DNA from: Anaerolinea sp.
GTDB taxonomy: Bacteria > Chloroflexota > Anaerolineae > Anaerolineales > Anaerolineaceae
Assembly: GCA_029975055.1 (NCBI GenBank)
Contig: JARKPU010000051.1
Location: forward strand, 248,001-312,000
DNA: 64,000 nt
Direction: 5' to 3'
Below the pieces are notes generated by a model. That model ran no database searches. It saw only the letters and a program-made list of their open reading frames with translations, and had not been told where the DNA came from. Below, piece by piece: positions 51,756 to 61,062 of the stretch. Made by a program: the position numbers and the translations under genes. Positions within the stretch are counted from its first letter, which is position 1. Each line of letters starts with the position of its first letter.

Positions 51756-53096
51756 GTGAACAAGCGTCTTTTGAGCATCCTGGTTTTACTTAGTCTGTCA
51801 GCGATTCTGTTGAGCGCCTGCGCTTCGATCCCCAGCCGGGCGGGGGAGAACGGCGCTTTAACCGCTTCCGGCATTATTTCTGCTCGCCAGGTGGCGATCG
51901 CCCCGGAGATCGGCGGAAAAGTCGTGGAAGTCCTGGTTGAAGAAGGGCAGCCGGTAAAGACCGGGGACGGGCTCTTCCGCCTCGATGACGAATTAGTACA
52001 GGCGCAGCGAGAACAGGCAACTGCGGCAGTACAGGTGGCCGAAGCGGCCTTGAACGCTGCCCGTGTCCAACAGGAAAGCGCACAAACCCAATATAACCTG
52101 GTGCTGCAGGCTGCCCGCCAGCAAGACCAACAGAACCGGGTGAACACGTGGCAGTCAGAGGTTCCGGAAGAGTTTAACCTGCCCGTCTGGTACTTTGAAA
52201 CGGATGAAGAACTCACTGCCGTTGAGAAGGAGGTTACGGAAGCTGAAGCAGCTCTCAAGTCAGAACTCGCGAACCTGGAGGCCGTGCTTGCCAGCGCCAG
52301 CAACGCCAACTTTGTGGCGGCCGAAGAGCGTCTCGCCGAAGCGCAAACCGCGTTTGGAGTCGCTCGTGAAGTACTGGATCGAGCTGAACAGGCACAAGAC
52401 AACCAGACATTGCGCGAACAGGCTCAAAAACAGCTCGATGCTGCCCAGGCGCAACTGAGAGCGGCACAGGAAAGCTATAACCGCATGCTCACCAGCGCCG
52501 CCAGCCAGGATGTACTGGAGGCTCGCGCCCGTGTGGCCGTCACCAGGGCGCGCTTTGACGCGGCCATTGACCGAATGAATGAACTTCAAACCGGGGAAAA
52601 TTCGCTGCAGGTGAAGGCCGCCCAAACCGGAATGTCACAGGCAGAAGCCGCGGTCTCTCAGGCGGAGGCTGGACTGGCCCAGGCGCAAGCCGCGTTGAAT
52701 TCAATCGATATTCAGGTAAAGAAAGTGACGGTTACGGCACCCATCGATGGCATCTTGTTGACACGCAACCTCGAAGTTGGCGAAACAGTCTCCCCAGGTA
52801 GTACCCTCATGACGATCGGCCAACTGGATGAAGTGGAGTTGGTGGTTTACGTTCCAGAAGATCGCTATGGTGCGATTAACCTGGGTGAAAAAGTGGAAAT
52901 TCGGGTTGATTCATTCCCTGGGGAAACGTTCAATGGGACTGTCGCACACATTTCTGATCAGGCCGAATTCACCCCGCGCAACGTGCAAACGGTCGAAGGC
53001 CGCCGCGCCACGGTTTATGCTGTGAAGCTACTTGTGCCCAACCCAGGTTTGAAGCTTAAGCCGGGTATGCCGGCGGACGTAACGTTTGCAAAATAA
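51756..53096 (+). CDS. HlyD-type membrane fusion lipoprotein
   Basis: This 446-residue protein has a lipoprotein signal (LLSAC), two biotinyl-lipoyl half-domains (VAIAPEIGGKVVEVLVEEGQPVKTGD and VTAPIDGILLTRNLEVGE) around a long Ala/Gln/Glu-rich coiled coil (residues 90-320), and a beta-barrel end. It links the exporter to the outside. GTG 51756 is chosen because GGAGGA lies 6 bp upstream and the signal peptide then starts at residue 1. In a monoderm-like envelope it may act as an extracellular adaptor. Confidence 0.9.
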   Translation: MNKRLLSILVLLSLSAILLSACASIPSRAGENGALTASGIISARQVAIAPEIGGKVVEVLVEEGQPVKTGDGLFRLDDELVQAQREQATAAVQVAEAALNAARVQQESAQTQYNLVLQAARQQDQQNRVNTWQSEVPEEFNLPVWYFETDEELTAVEKEVTEAEAALKSELANLEAVLASASNANFVAAEERLAEAQTAFGVAREVLDRAEQAQDNQTLREQAQKQLDAAQAQLRAAQESYNRMLTSAASQDVLEARARVAVTRARFDAAIDRMNELQTGENSLQVKAAQTGMSQAEAAVSQAEAGLAQAQAALNSIDIQVKKVTVTAPIDGILLTRNLEVGETVSPGSTLMTIGQLDEVELVVYVPEDRYGAINLGEKVEIRVDSFPGETFNGTVAHISDQAEFTPRNVQTVEGRRATVYAVKLLVPNPGLKLKPGMPADVTFAK

Positions 53097-53423
53097 AAAC
53101 CCTGTAGTCTGTAATTAGCCAAGACAGTCGTACCGCTGATTATGCATATTGAAGGTCGTCCGTACCTGGAGGGGATTAACCTCAAGCCGACGGAACCACG
53201 CGAGGAGCGGACGTATCGGCAAGGCCGCCTTTGAGCTTAGAGGCAAGGTTACCACTACCCCATCTTCACCAACGGGGATGGGGTAGTGGCGCCGGTGGAC
53301 CAGGTGAGTGGTGAAGACCACGTTATGCAGACTACCGTGGGTTCTGTGGCCCAGAAAGCTATCTGACACAAGACTTCGCCAGGTTGTCTGATTTGCAGTT
53401 GTTGTTGACCATAAAGGATTTGT
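53097..53423. other. 327-bp gap with a strong hairpin
   Basis: CCACTACCCCATC (53252-53264) and GATGGGGTAGTGG (53277-53289) form a perfect 13-bp hairpin with a 12-base loop and no U-run. Short open stretches around it do not look coding. The hairpin may end the ABC operon or lie in the leader of the next gene. Confidence 0.55.
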
Positions 53424-54095
53424 ATGAAAATCAGGTATCTTGGCCACTCATGTGTGGAAATTCTCGGAAAGCAACATATCTTAATTGATCCAGATTTTAC
53501 TCGTCCTCCGTCGCCCGGTGTGGAGTTCATATGCGTATCCCACGCTCACAAGGACCACATTGGTCAGATTGCATCTGTTTCCAGCGGGGTTGTTCTGGCG
53601 GCGCCTGATGTATGCGAAATAGCTCAAAAAATGGGTATCCCCGCATCGCGACTTAAGCCGGTGAAGGCTGGTGAACAGGTAGAAAACATTAAAATCCTTC
53701 CCGGCTTTAGTGTTGTGAAAGATCCCATGTACATTGCTGTGAGTCTGCTTTTCCGCTTACGACTGCCAGACCCCGGTGGCACGCCGCTTTCATTTCACAT
53801 TCAGGATGAAGCCGATGTGTTGCACGTTGGCGACGCCCACCAATTCCCGATCGAGCTACGGCCGGAGATTCTATGCCTTCCATGGCGTACTTCTCCAATT
53901 CGATCTGAAAAGTACAAATCGATGTTAATTGATATGGCAAAACAGGTCGCAGCACCTTATATTCTTCCAATCCATTACGACCTTTCTGGAACGGAAGCGG
54001 ATCCCACCGAAATAACGCATCGAATCCATTCGGTTATTTTGAGAGGAGAGGGATGGCACGATTTCAACGAGAATAAGGAGATCAATCTAAGTTGA
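53424..54095 (+). CDS. Metallo-beta-lactamase-fold hydrolase, UPF0173-like
   Basis: This 223-residue protein starts MKIRYLGHSCVEILG and has the metal motif SHAHKDHIG (His-x-His-x-Asp-His), a second His at HVGDAH and a last His at LPIHYD. This is the single-domain fold shared with the UlaG/UPF0173 hydrolases. The substrate is unknown; true beta-lactamase activity is not implied. It is a stand-alone gene. Confidence 0.85.
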   Translation: MKIRYLGHSCVEILGKQHILIDPDFTRPPSPGVEFICVSHAHKDHIGQIASVSSGVVLAAPDVCEIAQKMGIPASRLKPVKAGEQVENIKILPGFSVVKDPMYIAVSLLFRLRLPDPGGTPLSFHIQDEADVLHVGDAHQFPIELRPEILCLPWRTSPIRSEKYKSMLIDMAKQVAAPYILPIHYDLSGTEADPTEITHRIHSVILRGEGWHDFNENKEINLS

Positions 54096-54253
54096 TAATT
54101 ACCACTACGTATCATGGCATCCCATGTACAGAGATATTCGTGTTAGCCTGACAATCGAACATAGCGCGACGGAAGGTAAGCCCCGAGCGAGGTGTCAGTT
54201 GGCGCACGAAAATGCATGGTAACTATTCCCCCAAAGGATGAAAGGATTGATTG

Positions 54254-55111
54254 ATGAAAAGGCGAAAAGTAGCAATCGTAACGGATGGAGCTTGTTCATT
54301 AACTCCTGCCCAAGGCGAGCAATTTGGCATTCATGTTGTCCCAGTCTATGTCGCGTTTGGAGAAAAAACATATCGCGCTGGAATTGACCTGGATAACGAG
54401 GGATTTTACCGTTTTCTCAGCACTAGTAAGAAATTGCCCACAACAGCCCAACCCACTGCACCTGATTTCGTGAATATCTACAATCAACTGGCGGAGGAGG
54501 CTGAGGAAATCATTACAATCGTGATTTCTCACCACATGAGCGCAACAATTCAATCCGCTGAAATGGCCAGGAACCTATTCGACAATGTGCCCGTGCACAT
54601 TGTCGATTCTGAAACAGTCTCGCTTGGTTTAGGAATGATGGCAATTGCCGCAGCCAGAGCTGCAGAACAAGGGCAAGACGCGCAAGCAGTGCTAAACCTT
54701 GTGGAAAGCATCAAACAAAAAATGAATGTGATTTTTACCGTCAATACCCTGGAGTATCTATATAAAGGTGGACGGATCGGTGGAGCTACAGCGTTTTTGG
54801 GAACCGCATTAGACATTAAGCCCATTCTCTATATCAAGAATGGAAGGATTGAACCCTTAGAGAGACAGCGCACACGCAAACGTTCGGTTTCTCGGCTGTT
54901 GGCATTAATGGAACAAAGTGTTGGAAAACAACCGGTGCACGTTGCGATTCTACACGGCAATGCCTCTGAGGAAGCTCGTCAACTGAAGCAATCCATTCAA
55001 AGTCAATTCAATTGTGTCGAGCTGATTTCCTCAGATATGGGGCCGGTAATTGGCGTTCATGCAGGGCCTGGCACGTTAGGTCTGGTTTTTTATACCTCTG
55101 ACCAAGAATGA
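54254..55111 (+). CDS. DegV family fatty-acid-binding protein
   Basis: This 285-residue protein is a paralog of the DegV protein at 42608: VAIVTDGACSLTPAQGEQFGI, KLPTTAQPTAPDFVNIYN, TIVISHHMSATIQSA and GPVIGVHAGPGTLGLVFY. It would bind a fatty acid, perhaps of another chain type. GGATGAAAGGA precedes ATG 54254. It faces the UbiB-like gene; no operator of the DegV type was seen upstream. Confidence 0.92.
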   Translation: MKRRKVAIVTDGACSLTPAQGEQFGIHVVPVYVAFGEKTYRAGIDLDNEGFYRFLSTSKKLPTTAQPTAPDFVNIYNQLAEEAEEIITIVISHHMSATIQSAEMARNLFDNVPVHIVDSETVSLGLGMMAIAAARAAEQGQDAQAVLNLVESIKQKMNVIFTVNTLEYLYKGGRIGGATAFLGTALDIKPILYIKNGRIEPLERQRTRKRSVSRLLALMEQSVGKQPVHVAILHGNASEEARQLKQSIQSQFNCVELISSDMGPVIGVHAGPGTLGLVFYTSDQE

Positions 55112-55319
55112 AACCGAACGTAAAAGGTAGTGTTAACCTCCATGGATGAAGGACAGCATGCTTGCTAGTTCGTCGGTAATGCGCGGGCGCTTTTATCAGC
55201 ACATGCACCTCTACTCTTTCGGGACTACCTGATGTTCGCAAACCCGGTTTAGGATTGGGAATGATCCCTGGTGCTTTGTTTATGATTACTGGCGGAGAAT
55301 TGCTTAGATTTAAACGGAT

Positions 55320-56978
55320 CTACCTGGTTCTTGATCGAAGTAAAGAAATGCACAATATCGTGATTGTGATTAACCCACCGATGATCATCGACTGCCCCAA
55401 ACTGTTTTGGGACACACTCGGGACCAGGAATGCCACACCAATGATTAAAGCGCCAACAAGAAGGCTTAACGATAAACGAGTGAAGAGCTGGTCTAACTTA
55501 TCCATAATTCGATCCGTATCATCGATGTGGATCTCAAAAGGCTCGTTCCGCTCGATACGATCCATTATTCGGTTTCCAGCACGAGGTAAGCGGTTGAATA
55601 ACTCGCCCCAGTTGGCTCCACCGAGTAAGAGCGTTCGTCCCCACGTTGAATTTGGCATGACCATATGCCAGATCAGTCGTTGTACGAAGGGTTGGGCTAC
55701 TGCAAATACATCGAATTCAGGATCTAATTGCAGGCCGACCCCCTCCATCATGGCTAATGTCTTCCCTAAAAGCCACAGATCGCTCGGCAGGCGCAGGTGA
55801 TGATGAAAAGCAAGGGGCATAATCTCTTCAACTACTTCTCGAGCGCGTATGTCTTTGAGAGGAAGGGCATAATATTTATTGAGAAGGCGACTAATGTCAC
55901 GCGCCAACCCGGTTCGGTCAACGTCTGCGCTTGCAGCACCCATCCGGATCAGTTGATCAACGATGCCATCAGCATCTAGCGCCACAGAAACGAGATAGAG
56001 TCGGATAAGATCGATGCGATCCCTATCTCTCAAGTAACCAACCATTCCGAAATCCATCGCACCGATCACCTCACCTGGCAGCACATTATAATTCCCTGGA
56101 TGGGGGTCGGCATGGAAAAAGCCGTCTTCCAGGACTTCCTTAATAATGACGCGCGCGCTATGTAACGCTATCCGGTGGCGATCGTAACCTGCTTCGGTTA
56201 ACGCATGGAGATCGTCAATTTTTATGCCATGGATACGTTCCAGAACTAAAACACGTTGACTGCTATACTCCCAATAGACACGCGGTATGTATAAGTGAGG
56301 CTCACCGGCAAAATTATCTCGAAAACGGTCGGCATTACGTCCTTCACGACGATAATCCAATTCATTCTTCAAAGTGAAGGCAAAGTCATTTGCCATGCTG
56401 ATAAAGTCGTAGATCTTTCCCCAACGAGTTGTCTGTGCACGTGCCGCCAGAGAAGACAGGATTTCAAGATCTGTGTTGATTACAGCAGGAATGCCAGGCC
56501 GTTGAACTTTGACGACCACTTCCTGGCCAGCCGGCAGGGTTGCAGCGTGAACCTGAGCCAGTGAAGCTGCCGCCATCGGCTGAGGATCTATTGTCAAAAA
56601 CACCTGCTCAGGCTCACGGCCAAGTTCCTGGATCATCACCTTCCGGATCAAGTCCCAAGGTGTTGGGGGTACGGTATCTTGCAGTTTGCTTAATTCAGCA
56701 ATGTAGGCTGGTGGAAGTAGGTCAGGGCGGGTGGAGAGTATCTGCCCAAATTTGATAAACGTTGGACCTAATTCTTCCAACGCCAAACGGAAGTGCATTG
56801 CCAGATCGTTGGGAGATGTTGGAAGTTTCTCCTGTTCTGGAATCCTTAGAATGCGACGGAAGGGGTACCAGCCTGGTTGCAACTGGTCAATGGCGAAACC
56901 AAAACCGTGCCGCAAAAAAATTCTAGCAATTTCGCGGTAACGCTGCCAATGACGCACTGAACGTGATTTTGAAAACAT
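55320..56978 (-). CDS. ABC1/UbiB family atypical kinase
   Basis: This 552-residue protein has the UbiB signatures: the K-x-G-Q motif in FIKFGQILSTRPDLLP, the Ala-rich nucleotide loop in MAAASLAQVHAA, and the kinase segment FFHADPHPGNYNVL with AMDFGMVG, then two C-terminal membrane helices. UbiB proteins support quinone or isoprenoid lipid metabolism by an ATPase activity. Its promoter carries the same operator as the DegV regulator. ATG 56978 is used; the ribosome site is weak and the leader is about 245 nt long. Confidence 0.93.
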   Translation of the reverse strand: MFSKSRSVRHWQRYREIARIFLRHGFGFAIDQLQPGWYPFRRILRIPEQEKLPTSPNDLAMHFRLALEELGPTFIKFGQILSTRPDLLPPAYIAELSKLQDTVPPTPWDLIRKVMIQELGREPEQVFLTIDPQPMAAASLAQVHAATLPAGQEVVVKVQRPGIPAVINTDLEILSSLAARAQTTRWGKIYDFISMANDFAFTLKNELDYRREGRNADRFRDNFAGEPHLYIPRVYWEYSSQRVLVLERIHGIKIDDLHALTEAGYDRHRIALHSARVIIKEVLEDGFFHADPHPGNYNVLPGEVIGAMDFGMVGYLRDRDRIDLIRLYLVSVALDADGIVDQLIRMGAASADVDRTGLARDISRLLNKYYALPLKDIRAREVVEEIMPLAFHHHLRLPSDLWLLGKTLAMMEGVGLQLDPEFDVFAVAQPFVQRLIWHMVMPNSTWGRTLLLGGANWGELFNRLPRAGNRIMDRIERNEPFEIHIDDTDRIMDKLDQLFTRLSLSLLVGALIIGVAFLVPSVSQNSLGQSMIIGGLITITILCISLLRSRTR

Positions 56979-57212
56979 GACCAATTTTCTAAACTCTCAA
57001 AACTTTTTATTTGCCCTTGGCAAGCATTCTCGACGAATAAACACAATCACACCTACATCTTTCAGCGGTTGCAGGGTTCTGGTAGATTACGGGGAAATCT
57101 TTACAATGGTGAGGGGTGACGTGGCCAACGTCCAGCCATCCCGCTACTTCGCCGTATTGTACAGGCCTCTCATCCTGGCAGTTGTCCTAAAATTGACTCC
57201 AGAACCAAAAAA

Positions 57213-57259
57213 TCCGAAAATTCCGAAATAATTGTACATTATCGCCCAGATGGTGTCAA
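57213..57259 (-). promoter_or_regulatory. Promoter and operator of the UbiB-like gene
   Basis: In minus orientation TTGACA (57259-57254), 17 bp, TACAAT (57236-57231). The operator TTCGGAATTTTCGGA (57227-57213) begins 3 bp downstream of the -10 box, exactly as in the promoter at 44227-44273. Confidence 0.75.
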
Positions 57260-58027
57260 CATTGCTCTACTTACCTTCTCGCCGATCAGCCCTAAGGCTT
57301 ATTACACCCATTAGCTTTCCCTGGGTATGTTTCAAAATCGATTTGGACAACACTGGCATATTTTAAGCGGAGGAATAAACTGCGCTTAAATATGAGGACG
57401 CATACAATTGCTAGACGGTATCGTAAATACACGGAGAGTGACTTCATCCTTGACTCCACATAAATTGGTTGTGGTCACAAGGGTTCTTACTTTTATTTGT
57501 CGGATCCATCGCTTAGGGAGAAACTCTATTTACCGCAAAAAGTCTTGTGGCAGGTGTTTTACCCAAGAAACGGAAATAACGCATGCCTAATTATTTATTT
57601 TTGTACTAACAGTCCTGGTCGTTGAATATGATCTGAATTATTACTTTTGCTCGCCTGCCGTTGTCAAATCGTGCAGCAGAAGATAAAAAAGCAAATTGTC
57701 TGAGCATTATGAGTTAGTTGAAATGCAAACTTGAGAGATGCTGAGGCTTCTGCTATAAAGACTACGAAAGAAATTCCCGTTTATGCTAGGTTTCCAATCA
57801 GTGTGGTACAAGTAAGGAGGGAGGCGTAAACAAGGCGTGGTTTTATCCTAAGAGAGTTTCTGTCCTTTCATTGAACGCGGAAGCAATGATATATCAGAAA
57901 CATTGCTCCATTCCTAAGTAAATTCAGGCCTACAGAAATCCATTCCCAGAAACACCAATTTCGGTTGACAATTTCCTGCTCAATCAATCAAAATATTTTG
58001 TCGAAACAGGAAGTTTAAACAAAAAAA
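57260..58027. other. About 770-bp AT-rich gap without a supported gene
   Basis: No reading frame here looks coding: the longest has 60 codons, an unusual composition and no ribosome site. The sequence becomes AT-rich toward the attachment-site remnant at 58028-58076. Confidence 0.55.
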
Positions 58028-58076
58028 ACCCACTCATTTCTGAGCAGGTTTTTAGCGGGAGCGACGAGATTTGAAC
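58028..58076 (-). repeat. tRNA 3'-end remnant and terminator (probable attachment site)
   Basis: In minus orientation GGTTCAAATCTCGTCGCTCC and the following CGCTA (58076-58052) reproduce the T-loop (TTCAAAT), the 3' strand of the T-stem and the acceptor strand of a tRNA. The 5' part of the T-stem no longer pairs, so the match begins at the T-loop, as expected at an integrase crossover. A terminator-like hairpin and U-run follow (58021-58050). The tyrosine recombinase gene starts 157 bp away. Confidence 0.7.
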
Positions 58077-58232
58077 CAACGCTTTAAAGTGCAACAGAAT
58101 ATGTTTTATACTGTTGAGCCCCAAAAAGGAAAGTCTTAGAGCAGTACAACGGTATGAGTTTTGATCAGGAGTGTTATGGGATAAAATAACTTATGAGAAT
58201 GAGGCTTCTCGAAATCCATCCACAGAGGAAAA

Positions 58233-59231
58233 ATGACCACTACTGCCCTGTCTACGCACTCAGAAATCAATCTGGTTAAAGCCGAAAAACTACCTCTGGA
58301 TCAAAACCCTGCAGCTGTTTACCTGGCTAGCCTCAAACCGACTGGCCGGCGTACGCAGCAACAAGCCCTGAGCACAATCGCCCGTTTAATGGGCGCGCCA
58401 GATTGTTTTAATCTTGATTGGGCTGCGTTGCGCTATCAACACACGGCCGCTATTATGGCGCGACTGGCTGAAACCTATAAACCAGCAACTGCGAACAAGA
58501 TGCGCGTGGCGCTACGGCGTGTTCTACTGGAAGCCTGGCGCCTGGGACAGATGACAGCTGAGGAATATCACCGAGCAGCTGATGTAAAAGCAATTACCGG
58601 TGAAACACTACCGGCTGGTCGTGAGCTGTCACCGGGTGAAATTTCTGCGTTGATGACCAACTGCGAGAATGATTTGACGCCGGCCGGTGCCCGTGATGCT
58701 GCAATCATCGCTCTGATGTATGGCGTTGGACTACGGCGAGAGGAAGTGACAACACTTGACCTGGCCGACTATGACCCAGAAGTGGGTAAGCTTATTATCC
58801 GTGGCAAGCGTTCAAAAGAACGCACTGGTTACCTGGTAGGTGGTGCAGTAGATGCGATGGCCGACTGGCTGGTTCATCGTGGCGAAAATGCAGGCCCACT
58901 TTTTCTTGCTATCAACAAAGGTGGAAAGATCCAGTATGGCCGGCGAATAACTCCTCAGGCGATTTATAATCTCTTGGCGAAGCGTGCTGAATCTGCTGGC
59001 GTGAAGCACTTCAGTCCGCACGATTTACGGCGCACATTCGTGAGTGATTTGCTTGAATCGGGCGCGGATATCTCCATAGTGGCTAAGATGGCAGGGCATG
59101 CCGATGTGAGCACAACCTCAAGATATGACCGCCGGCCAGAGCAGGCCAAACAAAAAGCAGCGTTATTGCTGCATATCCCTTATAAACGAAAACCAGTGGG
59201 CGTAATAGTTCTCCATGTAGATAAACATTGA
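58233..59231 (+). CDS. Tyrosine recombinase/integrase
   Basis: This 332-residue protein has an N-terminal SAM-like DNA-binding domain (residues 20-125) and a catalytic domain with Arg in YGVGLRREEV, Lys in GKRSKERTG, HDLRR, GHADVSTTSRY with the nucleophile Tyr. All catalytic residues are present. AGAGGA precedes the ATG. Together with the tRNA remnant it marks the edge of an integrated element that carries the ubiquitin-like operon. Confidence 0.92.
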   Translation: MTTTALSTHSEINLVKAEKLPLDQNPAAVYLASLKPTGRRTQQQALSTIARLMGAPDCFNLDWAALRYQHTAAIMARLAETYKPATANKMRVALRRVLLEAWRLGQMTAEEYHRAADVKAITGETLPAGRELSPGEISALMTNCENDLTPAGARDAAIIALMYGVGLRREEVTTLDLADYDPEVGKLIIRGKRSKERTGYLVGGAVDAMADWLVHRGENAGPLFLAINKGGKIQYGRRITPQAIYNLLAKRAESAGVKHFSPHDLRRTFVSDLLESGADISIVAKMAGHADVSTTSRYDRRPEQAKQKAALLLHIPYKRKPVGVIVLHVDKH

Positions 59232-59426
59232 CCTTTCCAGTTCCACGCCGTCCCAGACTCCGGACGATAGAGCACTTTCACAAAACAACTAAGGCGGTAA
59301 GATATTTGATCAACCGAAATTTATCTCCAATTGGTGAAAGAACCGGCGAAAAAGGTGCTAGAGGAAAACGCCTTCTAATATCAAAACAGTGAAACATATG
59401 GAACTAGAGCCCATCATCCGTAGTTT

Positions 59427-60158
59427 TTAAAGATTTGTGCTGCACTCAGGACAAACATTCCACTGATTATTTATTAGCAGTGCGCCACAATTGTTACAAT
59501 ATCTCCCCCCATCTATAAAGCCCAGTGCAGCCTGGACTGCCGGTACGCGAATTTTTGCTATCCGACCGTTTCCATTTTGCCTGTTCTGATAAGCCGTTTG
59601 TCCGTCCTCCCGCCGGTAGGTGGACGAAAGAAATTTCGTAATCTGTCCATCGCCGATATATCGAAGCGTGTTTAAGCGGTAGACGGTGGCTTCGTAGCTT
59701 ACATGGAAAACAGCGGAAAGAGTGGTGATGGTGAGTAGCTCCCCCAATTCATCAATTACCGCCTGAAACATCGTCGGGGGCATGAGTAACTCTGCTGCGA
59801 AAGCATTCGCTTTCCGTTCAATATGAGTCCTGGCATTGGAAAGGCATGGGGGCAACTGTGTTCCGTCATCAGGGACATCATGAAGATGGTGTTTTAATTC
59901 ATGAGCCGCCGTAAACCGTTGTTTCGGCCGGGGATGATTGCTGTTGACGGCAATACCTGAACCGGTGATATTTCGGAGGTACAAGCCTTCAAGTCTCGAA
60001 TTGCGAAACGGCAAGAAATCGACTTGTACCTCCTGATCCGTTAAAATCTGATATACATTTACCGGAGGTTCCCGGATATTGTATCCTTGAAGCACGCTGA
60101 GAGCAGATTTGCGCATTAGGGTATTGTTTTGGATTTCGGCTGCGAGGTAATGCGTCAA
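59427..60158 (-). CDS. ImmA/IrrE-type metallopeptidase with C-terminal zinc ribbon
   Basis: This 243-residue protein has the metallopeptidase motif H-E-L-K-H in FTAAHELKHHLHD, with the preceding YLRNITGSGIAVNSNHP, and a downstream Glu in ERKANAFAAELLMP. It ends in a zinc ribbon: YCNNCGALL and VCPECSTNL. ImmA/IrrE proteins cleave a partner XRE repressor. Here the XRE gene overlaps by four bases, so this enzyme probably relieves repression of the ubiquitin-like operon under a stress signal. Confidence 0.88.
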   Translation of the reverse strand: MTHYLAAEIQNNTLMRKSALSVLQGYNIREPPVNVYQILTDQEVQVDFLPFRNSRLEGLYLRNITGSGIAVNSNHPRPKQRFTAAHELKHHLHDVPDDGTQLPPCLSNARTHIERKANAFAAELLMPPTMFQAVIDELGELLTITTLSAVFHVSYEATVYRLNTLRYIGDGQITKFLSSTYRREDGQTAYQNRQNGNGRIAKIRVPAVQAALGFIDGGRYCNNCGALLINNQWNVCPECSTNL

Positions 60159-60547
60159 CTCTCCTCCGTGTTCCTGTGCTCGTTATACCAGCGCTGATAC
60201 CGATAGCGAGTATATTCGACAATTTCTTTTAGATCTGTTTCATCCAAGTCTTTGGCCATTTTGAATAATATTTGCATGTAATCGCTTTCCTGCGGCTCTG
60301 GCTCAAAGAAATATGATAATGGCTTACTCACTTCGTTCGCGAATTTTTCCAGCATTTCAAATGAAGGTGATCGAGTTCCCGTCTCCCAGCGAGAAAGAGT
60401 AATGGGAGTGACGTCTAAAATTTTTGCGAGTTCTTCCTGTGTGTACCCTTTTCCTCCTTGTGCCCCCTGTCTAGCCTGTTGCATCCTTTGTCCTAGCTGT
60501 TTATAGAGCGTGACATCTGATTTTGGTGCTCTATTTTTGCCGGGCAT
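60155..60547 (-). CDS. XRE family transcriptional repressor
   Basis: This 130-residue protein has an XRE helix-turn-helix: YTQEELAKILDVTPITLSRWETGTRSPSFEMLEKFA. ATG 60547 follows GGAGG at good spacing; a longer frame to 60610 lacks one. It is divergent from the ubiquitin-like operon, and palindromic operators cover the -10 boxes of both promoters, so it should repress itself and the operon. Its C-terminal end joins the ImmA gene by ATGA. Confidence 0.88.
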   Translation of the reverse strand: MPGKNRAPKSDVTLYKQLGQRMQQARQGAQGGKGYTQEELAKILDVTPITLSRWETGTRSPSFEMLEKFANEVSKPLSYFFEPEPQESDYMQILFKMAKDLDETDLKEIVEYTRYRYQRWYNEHRNTEES

Positions 60548-60570
60548 AACGCCTCCTTTCTTTACCATTT

Positions 60571-60643
60571 TGGATAAGTTAACTATACCACAGAGGATTA
60601 GTCTTGACAAGTGGGTTACCGTAGTGGTATACTAACTATACCA
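60571..60643. promoter_or_regulatory. Back-to-back promoters with palindromic operators
   Basis: Plus promoter: TTGACA (60604-60609), 18 bp, TATACT (60628-60633). Minus promoter: TTGTCA (60610-60605), 17 bp, TATAGT (60587-60582). The two -35 boxes overlap. The perfect palindrome TGGTATA-CTAAC-TATACCA (60625-60643) covers the plus -10 box. A second, imperfect copy (60571-60590, TGGATA...TATACCA) covers the minus -10 box. A single repressor bound to both would silence both directions. Confidence 0.82.
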
Positions 60644-60819
60644 AATTGGATAAGTCGAGGAGGTGAAGTATAAGCTTACAACAACAATATCGGTAACCTT
60701 ATTGGGCTTGCAGAGTTGAGCAACCGTAAAGCGTCACCACAAGCCGACCGACTGCTCGCTGGCTAAAACCCAGCTAGCTTCCTAACACCATCATTATTCT
60801 AGTTGCGGAGTAGTACAAC

Positions 60820-61050
60820 ATGCCCACCTTTACTTATTCAGTCGACGATGAGCCGCAAACAACCGGCGAGCACGTTCTTACCCCAGTGCAGATTCTTCAG
60901 AATGCAGGGATAGATCCAGGCACGCACTATCTGGTGCAAATCATGGGGAACCACCAGGAATCGTACCAAAACAAGCTGAATGAACCCATTCATATGCACG
61001 AGCGCATGAAATTTATATCCGTCTCTACGGGTCCGACCACGGTTTCATAG
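60820..61050 (+). CDS. Ubiquitin-like protein (prokaryotic multiubiquitin family)
   Basis: This 76-residue protein resembles the prokaryotic multiubiquitin/Ubl family: TFTYSVDDEPQTTGEHVLTP, QILQNAGIDPGTHYLVQIMG and IHMHERMKFISVSTGP. It ends GPTTVS, not Gly-Gly, and has no cysteine. It would be the protein tag of this operon. The leader before it is about 180 nt; the ribosome site (CGGAG) is weak. Confidence 0.8.
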   Translation: MPTFTYSVDDEPQTTGEHVLTPVQILQNAGIDPGTHYLVQIMGNHQESYQNKLNEPIHMHERMKFISVSTGPTTVS

Positions 61051-61062
61051 GAGGGGCGATTT

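Noticed and set aside
53115..53447. 110-codon minus-strand frame after the HlyD gene
   Set aside because: It overlaps the start of the well-supported metallo-hydrolase and has no recognisable features.
55255..55800. Long plus-strand frame opposite the UbiB-like gene
   Set aside because: It is antisense to strongly conserved kinase sequence and has no family features or ribosome site.
60661..60715. Eighteen-codon GTG leader peptide in the ubiquitin-like operon leader
   Set aside because: The GTG overlaps its own GGAGG, the peptide has no notable codons and no following hairpin supports attenuation.
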